From the NCBI GenBank assembly GCA_038373885.1, contig JAWZYV010013026.1:1-64000 (forward strand): 64,000 bases of DNA, in the 5' to 3' direction. The number at the start of each line of letters is the position of its first letter. The first letter of the stretch is position 1. This document shows, piece after piece, positions 43,862 to 55,888 of this stretch. Source of the stretch: Cheiracanthium punctorium (taxonomy: Eukaryota; Arthropoda; Arachnida; Araneae; Cheiracanthiidae). The notes under the pieces were generated by a model. The model worked only from the letters and a program-made list of their open reading frames with translations, was not told the DNA's origin and did no database searches. A program made the position numbers and the translations under genes.

Positions 43862-44474
43862 GTTTACCAGCTGAAGTACCTGTTCTTTAGATTATTAAAA
43901 CAACATAAACGAATTAAATGTATATCGGCTTATCTTACCAAACTTTGGTCTCGCAGTTAATTTATATCTTCTCATCTGGTTCCATCGTGATGTAATTTCT
44001 TTCGTCACTTTTATTAGAGCATAAACTTACTAATGAACATTTAAAAGCATAATGCAAAAAAAAATAAAAAAAATCAAAGAATAATTAATTTCAAGTTTTA
44101 ACGTTACCACTTAGTAACCATAGCAACAATATCCATTGTTGTTACTCAAGTAACTAAACATCTTTACTTTCCTTTTTTCAACAGATTATAATACACTTCA
44201 AAATATAAGATTCAATTTCGTACTACATAGATTCAGCATATTCAAAATTAATCTAAACGTAAGAAAGGGGTTATTTTTTCTCTACTTCAAAATTTAGTCA
44301 CGTATCTATTTTATTTTAATTTCACGTAAAAGAGAAGAAGTTTTTATCTTCATATTTTTGTCTACTTCAAAATTTATGTATCTGTGTTTTAAAATTTCAT
44401 TTTATTCCTTCTGTTTGGTTTCTAATCAAAATTTTGTTTCCTAATTTCTGTTATAGTAACTGTAAAAACAATTG
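43862..44474. other. Unannotated AT-rich DNA
   Basis: No gene or repeat family is recognised. Confidence 0.45.
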
Positions 44475-44636
44475 CATAGCTGCCAACTCTTCCGATTTTT
44501 CCGGAAGATTTTTCACCACTATCTTCAAACAGTTTTATTTTACAATAAAATTTTTAACTTATTTTAAGTTTAAATTCGTAAGTAAAAATTAGTGGTGGAA
44601 AATCTTCCGGAAAAACCGGAAGAGTTGGCAGCTATG
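44475..44636. mobile_element. MITE, 162 bp, about 46-bp TIRs
   Basis: CATAGCTGCCAACTCTTCCG begins and CGGAAGAGTTGGCAGCTATG ends it. The arms extend through GGAAGATTTTTCACCACT and AGTGGTGGAAAATCTTCC with one mismatch or so. Both flanks contain AATTG, a possible short target duplication. Superfamily is uncertain. Confidence 0.87.
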
Positions 44637-45657
44637 AAATTGTAAAGAAAGCAAAATATCTGTTGAAAAATGCTAATGTTTCTTCCCAGCTTATTATTGG
44701 AATATTGGCGTAGCTGGGTAGTAAAATTCTTACTTTGCGAGTAATATATAAAGCCTTAAATTTAATCGGTAGGCTATTCTCAAATTTAATATTGTAATAT
44801 TGTTCCTCAAGCTGTTAAATGCTAGAAGCAAAATTTGAAGTGACTTTTAAAGTTATTAAGATACGCAAAACAAAATGCATCAACATCAAACAAATAAAAC
44901 ATTAACCTTTAAAAACACTCTGAGTTAAGCTTATTGTATCAATTTTGCATTTTCTTTCCTTCGCACATGTGGCAGCATATTTTCCCAAATTACGCAGAGC
45001 TGGATATGCGCATTTTCCCCATACCAGATGCAGTGTCATCTGGTACTCTCAGCAGAATCCAGGACGTTTTGAAAGTTTTCGACTCTGAAAATGACTTTCG
45101 ACATTCACTTTAATCCGTGCGTGGATCAATACTTAAGAATAGGAATCTCCATACGGAAAAATGGTCTCAAAAAATTCGACAACAGAGAACTCCGATTAAG
45201 GCAGACGGCTAACTCATGTGCACATGTGAGGACGTATTTTAAGATCTGAAAATGTAAAAAGCAATTTTCTGGCAACAAAATAATTCTTATTTGTATCAAT
45301 GAAAATTACACTCATTGCATTTCATTTTTGTTCACTTAAAATAATTATTTTCGTATTCTATTTTCAACATGAAGGTTTCCGTAGTCAAGCATACCCACTT
45401 TTGCCACTTAAACTTCAAACCCTAACATTATTATTACCAAAATTAACAATACATAAAAATCATTATATCTTTCATCGGCATCGGAAAGGCATCGGAACAG
45501 TTTAATTCAGCAATTCATGGAAACTGATGCCTTTCATTTCTAGAGTTCTTAAACTCCGAAAATGAAAATAGATGGGTGTGAAAGAATCCCCCTCCCCCTA
45601 CAAAAAATTCCCATAAAGGCACTTAAAGAAAATCCACGCTTTTTCAAACTATTCTTG

Positions 45658-45902
45658 TTGTTGTTGTGTGTGATTATGGCAACGCTACACTAGGGCGATC
45701 TGCCAAGGGGGGGGTGTGCCTTGGTAGGAAGACTTTCTAAGGGGTCTAACGCGTATTCACGTTACATCTGGAGAAAACCTACCCAAACTCCAGACCGTTA
45801 GATCGACAGCCGCACGATGGGACCCGAACCCGGGTCCTCCACACTTCGGCCATCTACCATTTTCAGTGGCATAACCACTGTGCCATGGTGAGGCCAAAAA
45901 AT
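45658..45902 (-). mobile_element. tRNA-derived SINE, 245 bp, 8-bp TSD
   Basis: On the minus strand it has an RNA polymerase III A box TGGCACAGTGG (complement of 45875-45885) and B box GGTTCGGGTCC (complement of 45820-45830), 44 nt apart. A body follows with GTCGATCTAACGGTCTGG and a CAA-repeat tail ending at 45658. TATTCTTG flanks both sides (45650-45657, 45903-45910). Unit B of the duplication has the empty site with one TATTCTTG, directly proving insertion. It needs an external LINE for mobility. Confidence 0.95.
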
Positions 45903-45938
45903 TATTCTTGTCATCGGGATTATAACTCTTATTGAATT

Positions 45939-46065
45939 GTGCTTGAAATGGATGAATGTCTCTAAATTGTCACAGATCGTCATGATCGTTATGGGTTTTT
46001 TTTTTTTTTTTTTTTTTTTTTTGAGCGGTCCTGTAGAAAACTATAAATTTTAGATACACTATTGT
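45939..46065 (+). repeat. Dispersed repeat related to 957-1055
   Basis: TGTGCTTGAAATGGATGAATGTC and a CCTGTAGNAAACTA word match the 1-1930 repeat block; the second copy is 49587-49690 in unit B. A T-run interrupts it here. Confidence 0.65.
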
Positions 46066-46677
46066 CGATGAAGAGCATTGCTTTGCAATTCTCTTAAACA
46101 CTCTCTTAACCACTCTCATAAACACATACTTTCTTCTAGTTAAACATATCAGTTTTGTTTTGCCTGAAATAAACGAATATCGCTAAACTGCTTTTTCAGC
46201 AATGACTGCCTGCTAAACGTCCTGTATTGAAATTGTACTGAAATATTGAAATTCTGATGTAATAAAATTGTAAGTGGTACTTACACCATTTTCAATAGAG
46301 TGCATGGTACGGTACATAGAAATCAAGCATATGGATAAGTTTCGTAGTAATTTATGTATTCATAGATTACTGCTAAACTAAATCAATTACTGCATAACTT
46401 TAACCTGACAGTTAGAGAGCGAGAAAATAGGAGACCAGATGAAGGAAATCGAAGTGCTAAAAACTGTAAAAGGGAATTAAGTCTCCCCTACCGAATAAAA
46501 CAAAATTATTATTTCAAGGAACACGCTTGAAAGTCGTAAAGAAAAAGGAGGGGACGCTTACACGGTATTTAAAGCAAAAATAAGTTTAATATTCCGTTAA
46601 GATGACCTTCCCTCCCCCAAATACTTAGAAAAGTCTAAAAAAATTGGAGGGGGCACTTATTCTTTAACCCCATAAGC

Positions 46678-47280
46678 CTCGCTCCCGTCAAAATCACGGG
46701 CTAAGCTTTCTTCCTCCATTTCTCGAGCCCGTCATATTTCCGGGAAATAGTGTTCAAATTTTATGCGCCAGAAAGATAAGAACATTCCAATTATTATGCA
46801 AGGATTATTTTATAAATCTCATTTTATTAAACAGATGGCACTACCAGACTATTTTTAACTTAATTAAGATAATTTATCGGAGATAATTTATTTTTAAATA
46901 GCGGGTAGCAGTACGCGTATTTAGGATAAGTATTGTGCAATCTTAGCTCACTGTTTTTTTTTTTTTTAAACTTATGTTCAAAGAAAAATTTACAAATATT
47001 TATTTTACTAAGTATGATTAGTAAAATTCTCCTTTTGTGTTTAAAACATAACATTTTTAATGATTCCCTGTTTACTACAAAACACACATTCAGTCACAAT
47101 AACCCTGAATAGTGGCTTTTCCTAGAAATTTAACATTTTTTTTTTCTTTCGGGCTAAAAAAAAATGTCCAAAACCTTAAAATGAATACATATATTGTGCA
47201 TGCACCTATTTTTATACAATTTTCTGGAGTAAAGAAAATTTTATGACCGTTTTCTTGAAAATAATACGACCGTTAAGGGG
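46678..47280. mobile_element. TTAA-type element in unit A, about 603 bp
   Basis: TTAA (46674-46677) precedes CCCCATAAGCC, and the right end CGTTAAGGGG is followed by TGAA, a mutated TTAA. Near the left end CCCGTCAAAATCACGGG and CCCGTCATATTTCCGGG form two small hairpins. The unit B copy is 50259-50892. It is piggyBac-like by target and ends, and encodes nothing. Confidence 0.65.
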
Positions 47281-47348
47281 TGAATAAAAAAAGAACATTT
47301 TATAAGGGGTTCGCAGGGAGAAAAAGGTTGGGAACCACTGGTCTATAC

Positions 47349-47845
47349 CAGAGGTTCTCAAACTGGGTGCCGCGGCACCCTAGGGTGCCACGAGAGTATG
47401 TCAGGCGTGCCGTGGAGATAATCAAGAAAAGTGTTTTGGTGGAGTATAATAAAATAATTTCCTCTGAACCCGTATCCTCAAGAAAGTGAGCCAAGCCGAT
47501 CACTAAGTGGGCTCAAACAAAAATATTTCAGTCAAGTTCAAGACTATCCTGTAGCCTCCCTTTTGTAGGAACTACCTGAAATTGGGGTATTGTCAAAATT
47601 CTATATCCCTTTCCTAAGAGAGTACTTTCTTGATAGTTAGTCCTATAAACAAACAAACAAAAAAGTAAAATGCATCCAAACTGCTTCATTCTAACCTTCA
47701 TATTCATATTGCTTTAAAGGAAATATGCCGCGAAAGTTTTTAGCCTGAAAAGGGTGCCGTGAAATGTTTTTAGCCTGACAAGGGTGCCGCGAAATGCTTT
47801 TAGCCTGACAAGGGTGCCGCGGGGAAAAAAGTTTGGGAACCACTG
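47349..47845. mobile_element. hAT nonautonomous element in unit A, 497 bp
   Basis: CAGAGGTTCTCAAACTGGG and TTTGGGAACCACTG are hAT-style inverted ends. The flanks GTCTATAC (47341-47348) and GGCTATAC (47846-47853) are an 8-bp target duplication with one change. The element directly abuts GGTTGGGAACCACTG (47326-47340), the end of an older hAT element, so it inserted beside or into that. It contains a 30-bp minisatellite at its right end. Confidence 0.9.
47720..47832 (+). repeat. About 30-bp minisatellite inside the hAT element
   Basis: Units GCCTGACAAGGGTGCCGCG plus a GAAATGTTTTTA-type spacer repeat about four times. The unit B counterpart lies at about 51332-51440. Confidence 0.8.
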
Positions 47846-50258
47846 GGCTATACCATAGTCAGAAAGTCTGCTTTCAAAGGCGCAGGAAATTGGGAAAAAC
47901 CCCCACATGATTTTTCCACACAGAGAAAAAAATATCTGCCCTCTTATCAGAAATAACATAGAATTAACGTTGAATTTCGCGTGCGAAACAGTGTTATTTG
48001 AGAAGGTGGGGGCTGCTCTCTCGGAATTTTTCAAAATTCCAATTTGTTTAAAATGTTGAGGAAGCGTTTAATCGGGAGGGTCGGATTAAAGTTAAATTAC
48101 AGTAAATTGAAATGGACTCAGTCAGAAAGAATTTACATATTTAACTCGTTCTTATGGATCAGAGATGCATTTTGCGTCCTTTCCCAAGTATGTGCAGCTA
48201 CAACTTATTGCGTATATATTTATTGTGTTTTATTCTATAACTCAAAATTCTTGCTTGTTTCTTTACAACGTGTTAAAAATTGCTTAAACAGAAATAAAAC
48301 AAGTAAATTATCAATACTTCATTTCATCCACTTAAAAGTTTGTAAAACTTTTTCGAACCACCCTGTATATTAACCTTATTTATCTAAAACAAGAACTGTA
48401 AGTAAAAGAATTGAGAATATATAAGTGATAATTCATCTGAATTTTTTAAGTTATATCTAAATAATATATATTATCACATAATATTTCATTTCAGTAAATG
48501 AATTACAGCGATTCCATTTCTCTAGGAATATTCGGTTACTCCAGATAATGCTGGAGCAATCAGCTTTATTAAAGCATTCGAATAACTTTCTTGTAATTAA
48601 TTATAATAGTAACTATTCTGTTTATACTTAGCGTGGATTATAACTCACTTGAATTTAGTGCAACGGACAGGAGGTGTTATATATCATCATTGAAATTGAA
48701 CCTTATTTCCATAAAACATGCACCAAGAACTAAATTGATTCCGACGACTTAGGATTTTACACTTCCATATTTGTTTGGAAATTTGCATTTCATTTACTTA
48801 ACTAATTGATGTCATGATTATTTTAGTTGAGGAAATATTATGTGAATTGTGGCTTTCCAAATAACTAGATAGTTATTGATTTCATGGTCATCATAGCAAA
48901 TTATTTTATCTTAGCTATGGTGATATATTCTCTATTCATCAGATATTTGATTAAGTCAACATTAATGAAAGTTCAATCATCATTTTTGGGTTCCATTGTA
49001 ACTGACTTCAATGTGTTATCAATACCACGTGCGTGGATCAATACTTAAGAATAGGAATCTCCATACGGAAAAAATGATCTCGAAAAATTCGACACCAGAG
49101 AACTCCGATTAAAGCAGAGGGCTAACTCATGTGCACATGTGAGGATGTATTTTAAGAACTGAAAATGTAAAAAGAAATTTTCTGGCAACAAAATAATTCT
49201 TATTTGTATCAATGAAAATTACACTCATTGCATTTCATTTTTGTTCACTTAAAATAAATAATTATTTTCATATTCTATTTTCAACATGAAGGTTTCCGTA
49301 GTCAAGCATACCCACTTCTGCCACTTAAACTTCAAACCCTAACATTAATATTACCAAAATTAACAATACATAAAAATCATTATATCTTTCATCGGAACAG
49401 TTTAATTCAGCAATTCATGGAAACTGATGCCTTTCATTTCTAGAGTTCTTAAACTCCGAAAATGAAAATAGATGGATGTGAAAGAATCCCCCTCCCCCTA
49501 CAAAAAATTCCCATAAAAGCACTTAAAGAAAATCCACGCATTTTCAAACTATTCTTGTCATCGGGATTATATCTCTTATTGAATTGTGCTTGAAATGGAT
49601 GAATGTCTCTAAATTGACACAGATCGTCATGATCGTTATGGGTTTTTTTTTGAGCGGTCCTGTAGAAAACTATAAATTTTACATACACTATTGTCGATGA
49701 AGAGCATTGCTTTACAATTCTCTTAAACACTTTCTTAACCACTCTCATAAACACTTACTCTCTTCTAGTTAAACATATCAGTTTTGTTTTGCCTGAAATA
49801 AACGAATATCACTAAACTGCTTTTTCAGCAATGACTGCCTGCTAAACGTCCTGTATTGAAATTGTACTGAAATATTGAAATTCTTATGTAATAAAATTGT
49901 AAGTGGTACTTACACCATTTTCAATAGAGTGCATGGTACGGTACATAGGAATCAAGCATATGGATAAGTTTCGAAGTAATTTATGTATATTCATAGATTA
50001 CTGCTAAACTTAATCAATTACGGCATAACTTTAACCTGACAGTTAGAGAGCGAGAAAATAGGAGACCAGATGAAGGAAATCGAAGTGCTAAAAACTGTAA
50101 AAGGGGATCAAGTCTCCCCTACCGATTAAAACAAAATTATTATTTCAAGGGACACGCTGGAAAGTCGTAAGATGTCCTTCCCTTCCGTTAAGATGTCCTT
50201 CCCTCCCCCAAATACTTAGAAAAGTCTAAAAAAATTGGAGGGGGCACTTACTCTTTAA

Positions 50259-50892
50259 CCCCATAAGCCTCGCTCCCGTCAAAATCACGGGCTAAGCTTT
50301 CTTCCTCGATTTCTCGAGCCCGTCATATTTCCGGGCAATAGTGTTCAAATTTTATGCGCCAGAAAGATAAGAATATTCCAATTATTATGCAAGGATTATT
50401 TTATAAATCTCATTTTATACAACAGATGGCACTACCAGACTATTTTTAACTTAATTAAGATAATTTATCGGAGATAATTTATTTTTAAATAGCGGGTAGC
50501 AGTACTCCAAAACGCGTATTTGGGATAAGTATTGTGCAATCTTAGCTCACTGGTTTTTTTTTTAAACTTATGTTCAAAGAAAAATTTACAAATATTTATT
50601 TTACTAAGTATGATTAGTAAAATTCTCCTTTTGTGTTTAAAACATAACATTTTAATGATTCCCTGTTTACTACAAAACACACATTCAGTCACAATAACCC
50701 TAAATAGTGGCTTTTCCTAGAAATTTAACATTTTTGTTTTCTTTCGGGCTAAAAGAAATGTCCAAAACCTTAAAATGAATACACATATTGTGCATACACC
50801 TATTTTTATACAATTTTCTGGAGTAAAAAAAAAAAAAAAAAATTAGACACTTTTATGACCGTTTTCTTGAAAATAATACGACCGTTAAGGGG
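50259..50892. mobile_element. TTAA-type element in unit B
   Basis: Duplicate of 46678-47280, preceded by TTAA (50255-50258) and followed by TAAA. It contains an A-run near 50827-50842 absent from the unit A copy. Confidence 0.65.
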
Positions 50893-50962
50893 TAAATAAA
50901 AAAAAAGAACATTTTATAAGGGGTTCGCAGAGAGAAAAAGGTTGGGAACCACTGGTCTATAC

Positions 50963-51453
50963 CAGAGGTTCCCAAACTGGGTGCCGCGGCACCCTAGGAT
51001 GCCACGAGAGTATGTCAGGCGTGCCGTGGAGATAATCAAGAAAAGTGTTTTGGTGGAGTATAATAAAATAATTTCCTCTGAACTCGTATCCTCAAGAAAG
51101 TGAGCCAAGCCGATCACTAAGTGGGCTCAAACAAAAATATTTCAGTCAAGACTGTCCTGTAGCCTCCCTTTTGTAGGAACTACCTGAAATTGGGGTATTG
51201 TCAAAATTCTATATCCCTTTCCTAAGAGAGTACTTTCTTGATAGTTAGTCCTATAAACAAACAAACAAAAAAGTAAAATGCATCCAAACTGCTTCATTCT
51301 AACCTTCATATTCATATTGCTTTAAAGGAAATCTGCCGCGAAAGTTTTTAGCCTGAAAAGGGTGCCGTGAAATGTTTTTAGTCTGACAAGGGTGCCGCGA
51401 AATTCTTTTAGCCTGACAAGGGTGCCGCGGGGAAAAAAGTTTGGGAACCCCTG
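50963..51453. mobile_element. hAT nonautonomous element in unit B, 491 bp
   Basis: Duplicate of 47349-47845 with a perfect 8-bp target duplication GTCTATAC on both sides (50955-50962, 51454-51461). Confidence 0.92.
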
Positions 51454-52830
51454 GTCTATACTATAGTCAGAAAGTCTGCTTTCAAAGGCGCAGGAAATTG
51501 GGAGAAACCCCCATATGATTTTTCCACACAGAGAAAAAAATATCTGCCCTCTTATCAGAAATAACATAGAATTAACGTTGAATTTCGCGTGCGAAACAAG
51601 GTTATTTGAGAAAGTGGGGGCTGCTCTCTCGAAATTTTTCAAAATTCCAATTTGTTTAAAATGTTGAGGAAGCATTTAATCGGGAGGGGCGGATTAAAGT
51701 TAAATTACAGTAAATTGAAATGGACTCAGTCAGAAAGAATTTACATATTTAACTCGTTCTTATGGATCAGAGATGCATTTTGCGTCCTTTTCCAAGTATG
51801 TGCAGCTACAACTTATTGTGTATATATTTATTGTGTTTTATTCTATAACTCAAAATTCCTGCTTGTTTCTTTACAACGTGTTAAAAATTGCTTAAACAGA
51901 AATAAAACAAGTAAATTATCAATACTTCATTTCATCCACCTAAAAGTTTGTAAAACTTTTTCGAACCACCCTGCATATTAACCTTATTTATCTAAAACAA
52001 GAACTGTAAGTAAAAGAATTGAGAATATATAAGTGATAATTCATTTGAATTTTTTAAGTGATATCTAAATAATATATATTATCACGTAATATTTCATTTC
52101 TGTAAATGAATTACAGCGATTCCATTTCTCTAGGAATATTCGGTTACTTCTGATAATGCTGGAGCAATCAGCTTTATTAAAGTATTCGAATAACTTCTTG
52201 TAATTAATTATAATAGTAACTATTCTATTTATACTTAGCGTGGATTATAACTCACTTGAATTTAGTGCAACGGACAAGAGGTGTTATATATCATCATTGA
52301 AATTGAACCTTATTTCCATAAACATGCACCAGGAACTAAATTGATTCAGACGACTTAGGATTTTACACTTCCATATTTGTTTGGAAATTTGCATTTCATT
52401 TACTTAACTAATTGATGTCATGATTATTTTAGTTGAGGAAATATTATGTGAATTGTGGCTTTCCAAATAACTAAATAGTTATTGATTTCATGGTCATCAT
52501 AGCAAATTATTTTATCTTAGCTATGGTGATATGTTCTCTATTCATCAGATATTTGATTAAGTCAGCATTAATGAAAGTTCAATCATCATTTTTGGGTTCC
52601 ATTGTAACTGACTTCAATGTGTTATCTGAGAGTATGTTTTCGGAAATATTTCTACACATTTCATCAATAATACTAATTAGTTATTATTTTAACTCCTTCA
52701 CTAATTATTTATTTATTATTTTCATTTCTTCAATAATATTTTCCAAGAAAACTTGCTTTAGAATACTGCGAGGCGGGAGATTGTGAAGAAATTGTCTATT
52801 GGCGCGTTTTTGTGGAGCGCATATTAGCTG

Positions 52831-53557
52831 CCCTTTTCGGTTAGTTTTTCCACAGCTTTAAAATATGGAATTTACAACACTTCGCGCACTTATCGACCGT
52901 CTAAAAAAAGTCGCCAAGTACAGGGCTAAATCACATTTTAGACATTGGCGTTCCACCAAACTGGAGAATAATTTCACATTTTGCAAATTTTGTTGTAATA
53001 CTATAATATTATAGCACTGCTGACACTCACTGATTTTATTTCAAAATCGACACAACAATGGAACCATCGCCCGACTTGGCGTAAAATACTGCGTACCAAA
53101 TTACTTCTCTAATTTTTTACGGTGCATCAGCATATTACACAAAAATTTTAGAATTCGCACAACCACCTCCATACGAACTTCAGCTATGTCGAATTCGCAC
53201 TAATACGTTAAAGCAATGTGCTGCAAAAGGGACACAAAGGCCTTCCTTAGCGTATTTATTTTTACAGAGATTTCGGGAAAACTCATCTCCTGAAATTTTA
53301 AACTTCTGTTATCCACGCTATTGAATTAGCGATTTAAAAATTTATGAACTTTAAAAAATACTTTTCGACTTCATTTATTCTCGTGCTTTTTTGTTTGTCG
53401 TGAAATTGACGTAATATCTTATGAAATGCCATACTTATGTGTGAAGACAGGCTTTATTTTGGTTACTGATTGACCGGGGAGAGTATGCGCATGCCCAAAC
53501 TGCACCCAAAGCGTCCTCAAGAATCTGACTCGAGCTGCCTTTGCGTTTTAAGATATC
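52831..53557. other. Unannotated DNA
   Basis: No gene or repeat family is recognised between the duplication and the third mariner MITE. Confidence 0.45.
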
Positions 53558-53559
53558 TA

Positions 53560-53962
53560 TTAGGTTGTAACGAAAGTTTCCCGCCACCGCAAACATCGTC
53601 AGCACACAGTTCTCGTTGGCGTATTTGCTCCTATTTTGTCAAACTATTTTTGGCATTTGAAACAAAGAGGTTTACTTTATAACACTGTGTTTTGAAATCT
53701 GTAAAAAATATAGTTATCATTAAATATAAGGTGTCTCAAATGGAACTATCACTCTAGAGGATTAGAGCCATCATTGACTTCCAGTTGTGTTGCAAAAAGT
53801 CAGCTACATAATATCAACGAATTATGAGTACAGCTTTAAGTACTATTATTGTATCATGTGACACTGTGCAGGTTTGGTACCAAAAGTTCAAAAACACTTA
53901 TCTAAGGAGTTAGAAGTTAGATTTTCAGGCAGATATGGCTGAAAACTTTGGTTACAACCTGA
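53560..53962 (+). mobile_element. Mariner-type nonautonomous element, copy 3 (403 bp)
   Basis: TA-flanked (53558-53559, 53963-53964), starting TTAGGTTGTAACGAAAGTTT and ending TTTGGTTACAACCTGA. Copies 1 and 3 are closest over the left TIR. Confidence 0.88.
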
Positions 53963-54067
53963 TAGATGCATGAAATTTATCATTATTCCGCATAAGCATT
54001 TTTTCAAAAGTATTGCCGTGACATAATTCACTCCAAGACAAATAAACCCCAGTCCTGACATTTACTC

Positions 54068-54708
54068 TCTCTGCAGGAGCGAGATAGTTGCGATTAATGT
54101 AGGGCTTGATGCTATCATGTCTTATTTTTGTGAGTTTGGGGAACTATAGATTTTACCGGACATCCGCAGTGCACTACAACATCTTAGTGGCTGGTCCTCA
54201 GCGAGCGATGAAACTATCGTATCTGTTCTGCTCAAACTGAGGAAGATCCCTCAGACCCACGACGTCCAACTCCAATGGATGTCATTACAATTTAACATTA
54301 GTGATAATAAGGTCGCTGATAGACTGGGCAAAGAGAGTAGTGAGAATTCAACGGCCATTGGCTCTTTGCTTACTTATCTACTCAAATGAAAGATCTAAAC
54401 TCAATTTAATATGGCGTATTCCACCTACGCTCCATTGGTACACAGGAACATCCCCTGGCTCTCTCCTGGAAATCAAATGTGACCGTGGCTCCCAGGCTGC
54501 TCTGGATAAACTAGCAAGTGGTCACCTTAAATTTCTTTCCTTTGATAGTAGCAGAAAAATCCACCCCACTTTTAAAAAATGATGTGACCATCCAGCCTCA
54601 ACGGATCACATTCTGGGTAGCATCGGACTTTCTGAGGGGGACTTAACATCCGATCCCTTTACTATTATTGATTTTATGGCTGTCAACAATCTTCTGGAGC
54701 TGATCTGA
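54068..54708 (+). pseudogene. Non-LTR retrotransposon RNase H / C-terminal relic
   Basis: Translation across frames gives EIVAINVGLDAI, then DIRSALQHLSGWSS, KLRKIPQTHDVQLQWM and NISDNKVADRLGKE. These correspond to the RNase H core, including the D-S-A motif and the final ADxLGK block. The tail reads LIWRIPPTLHWYTGTSPGSL, RGSQAALDKLASGHLK, ASTDHIL and DFMAVNNLLELI before a TGA at 54706-54708. Stops and shifts (near 54389 and 54580) break it. The reverse transcriptase upstream is absent, consistent with 5' truncation. I associate this RNase H tail with spider retrotransposons. Confidence 0.85.
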
Positions 54709-55888
54709 CGTAAATCAGATTTTTCTGGGATAAGCAAAAAAACAGCAAAGAAATCCCTCCTTATTAATTAATAAATTCATTTTTTTCTATCATGGTCGAG
54801 ACAACTTTTGATTATAAGCTTGACCATTATGAGGGCCGGAGATGTTTTGCCATTTCATTATGGAGGTGCCTAGCAGCAGGACAACGTTGCCCTTATGAGT
54901 GATCCACAAATTTTGAACGAAATGCAGTTGATAAATTTAGCACCTGGATCGACCCCCCCCCCTCCCCAGAGGTGTCATTTGAACATGGGGTAACATTGAA
55001 GCCACAAACAGAATTTACGTGAACCAGTTCATTTCAGAATGCACGGTCCTGAAACAGTTCAGATGTTTAATTGTATAGTATATCTGATGAAGGAAACTAA
55101 CACATACTAATATATTCTGATTATGCTGTTGATTATGATAAATATTTTATCTTATGTTTTCTTACGATTAGCAAAAATAAAAGCTCTAGAGATATGCGTT
55201 CAAACGTATCTTATGATCAGTGCTACAGGAGAAAGTAACACAGCAATAACTATACTGATATAAAAGAATCATTCGGATGAAATTTATGAAATTTAGAATT
55301 TGAACAGTTAGCATTTAGAGAAATCTAAGAAGTTATATTGATAAAATGTCAATTACAAAGGTGGATCTTCCATAACAGAGGAAAAAAACGGGGAAAGAAA
55401 ATTAATTTCCATCTTCCTCTGTCTAGCGATATCAGCGTTGTCCCGTAGGTTGAACTAATAGTTAAGTTAGAACAGAAGCGCTGTTAATTTAGAATGTACC
55501 AATATTTCGAAAATCGATATTATACAGTAACTTCTGTGAAATATTTTTTCTGCCAGAGAGCTTTTTATGGAAACTTCAAACATTAGTTATTAACAAAATC
55601 TTATATAGTCCTTCTTTAGTGTAGCTTCTAAATTTAATGTCGGTAACAGTTAGAAGTTCTCAAACTTTCTTTCACTTTGTTATATTTAAAAAAAGAATTA
55701 TAGAAGAAATTTTTCAGGGAGGAATTAAAAACTTTTTTATTACTCCTTCGGTCTACTTCTTCTTATTATGAAAAATATATCTCTGAATGCGCATGTTTTT
55801 GCTACTGAGCAGCATTTTCCCAATCCACTCGTCGAACTGAAGTGAAGAGATAACTGAACTGAAGCAGATCCAATATGTCTTTGTGTTA
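54709..55888. other. Unannotated DNA with repeat remnant
   Basis: 54830-55060 has phrases resembling a decayed copy of the 26288-26656 repeat (CCCCAGAGGTGTCATTTGAAC, AATTTACGTGAACC, GCACGGTCCTGAAACAGT). No gene is seen. Confidence 0.45.

Larger units (their letters stand above)
45117..49020. repeat. Segmental duplication, unit A (3904 bp)
   Basis: From GTGCGTGGATCAATACTTAA to ACTTCAATGTGTTATC it matches unit B (49029-52626) almost throughout, with scattered substitutions and indels. The offset is 3912 bp at the start and 3606 bp at the end. The largest differences are a SINE present only here (45658-45902) and a longer T-run (45996-46022). Unit A holds a TTAA element and a hAT element, both also in B, so those inserted before duplication. 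Confidence 0.95.
49029..52626. repeat. Segmental duplication, unit B (3598 bp)
   Basis: This is the tandem partner of unit A, separated by 8 bp (49021-49028). It lacks the SINE and part of the segment near 46540-46590. It continues past 52626 to about 52830 with sequence also present at 35885-36045, so B keeps the ancestral right flank. Confidence 0.95.

Noticed and set aside
45820..45886. Possible tRNA gene
   Set aside because: A and B boxes are present but no cloverleaf acceptor stem is seen. The CAA tail, target duplication and empty site show a SINE.
48044..51981. 109-residue plus-strand frame conserved at 48044-48373 and 51652-51981
   Set aside because: The two copies belong to the segmental duplication. 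By eye the differences are four replacement and about three silent, which looks neutral. No domain is recognisable.
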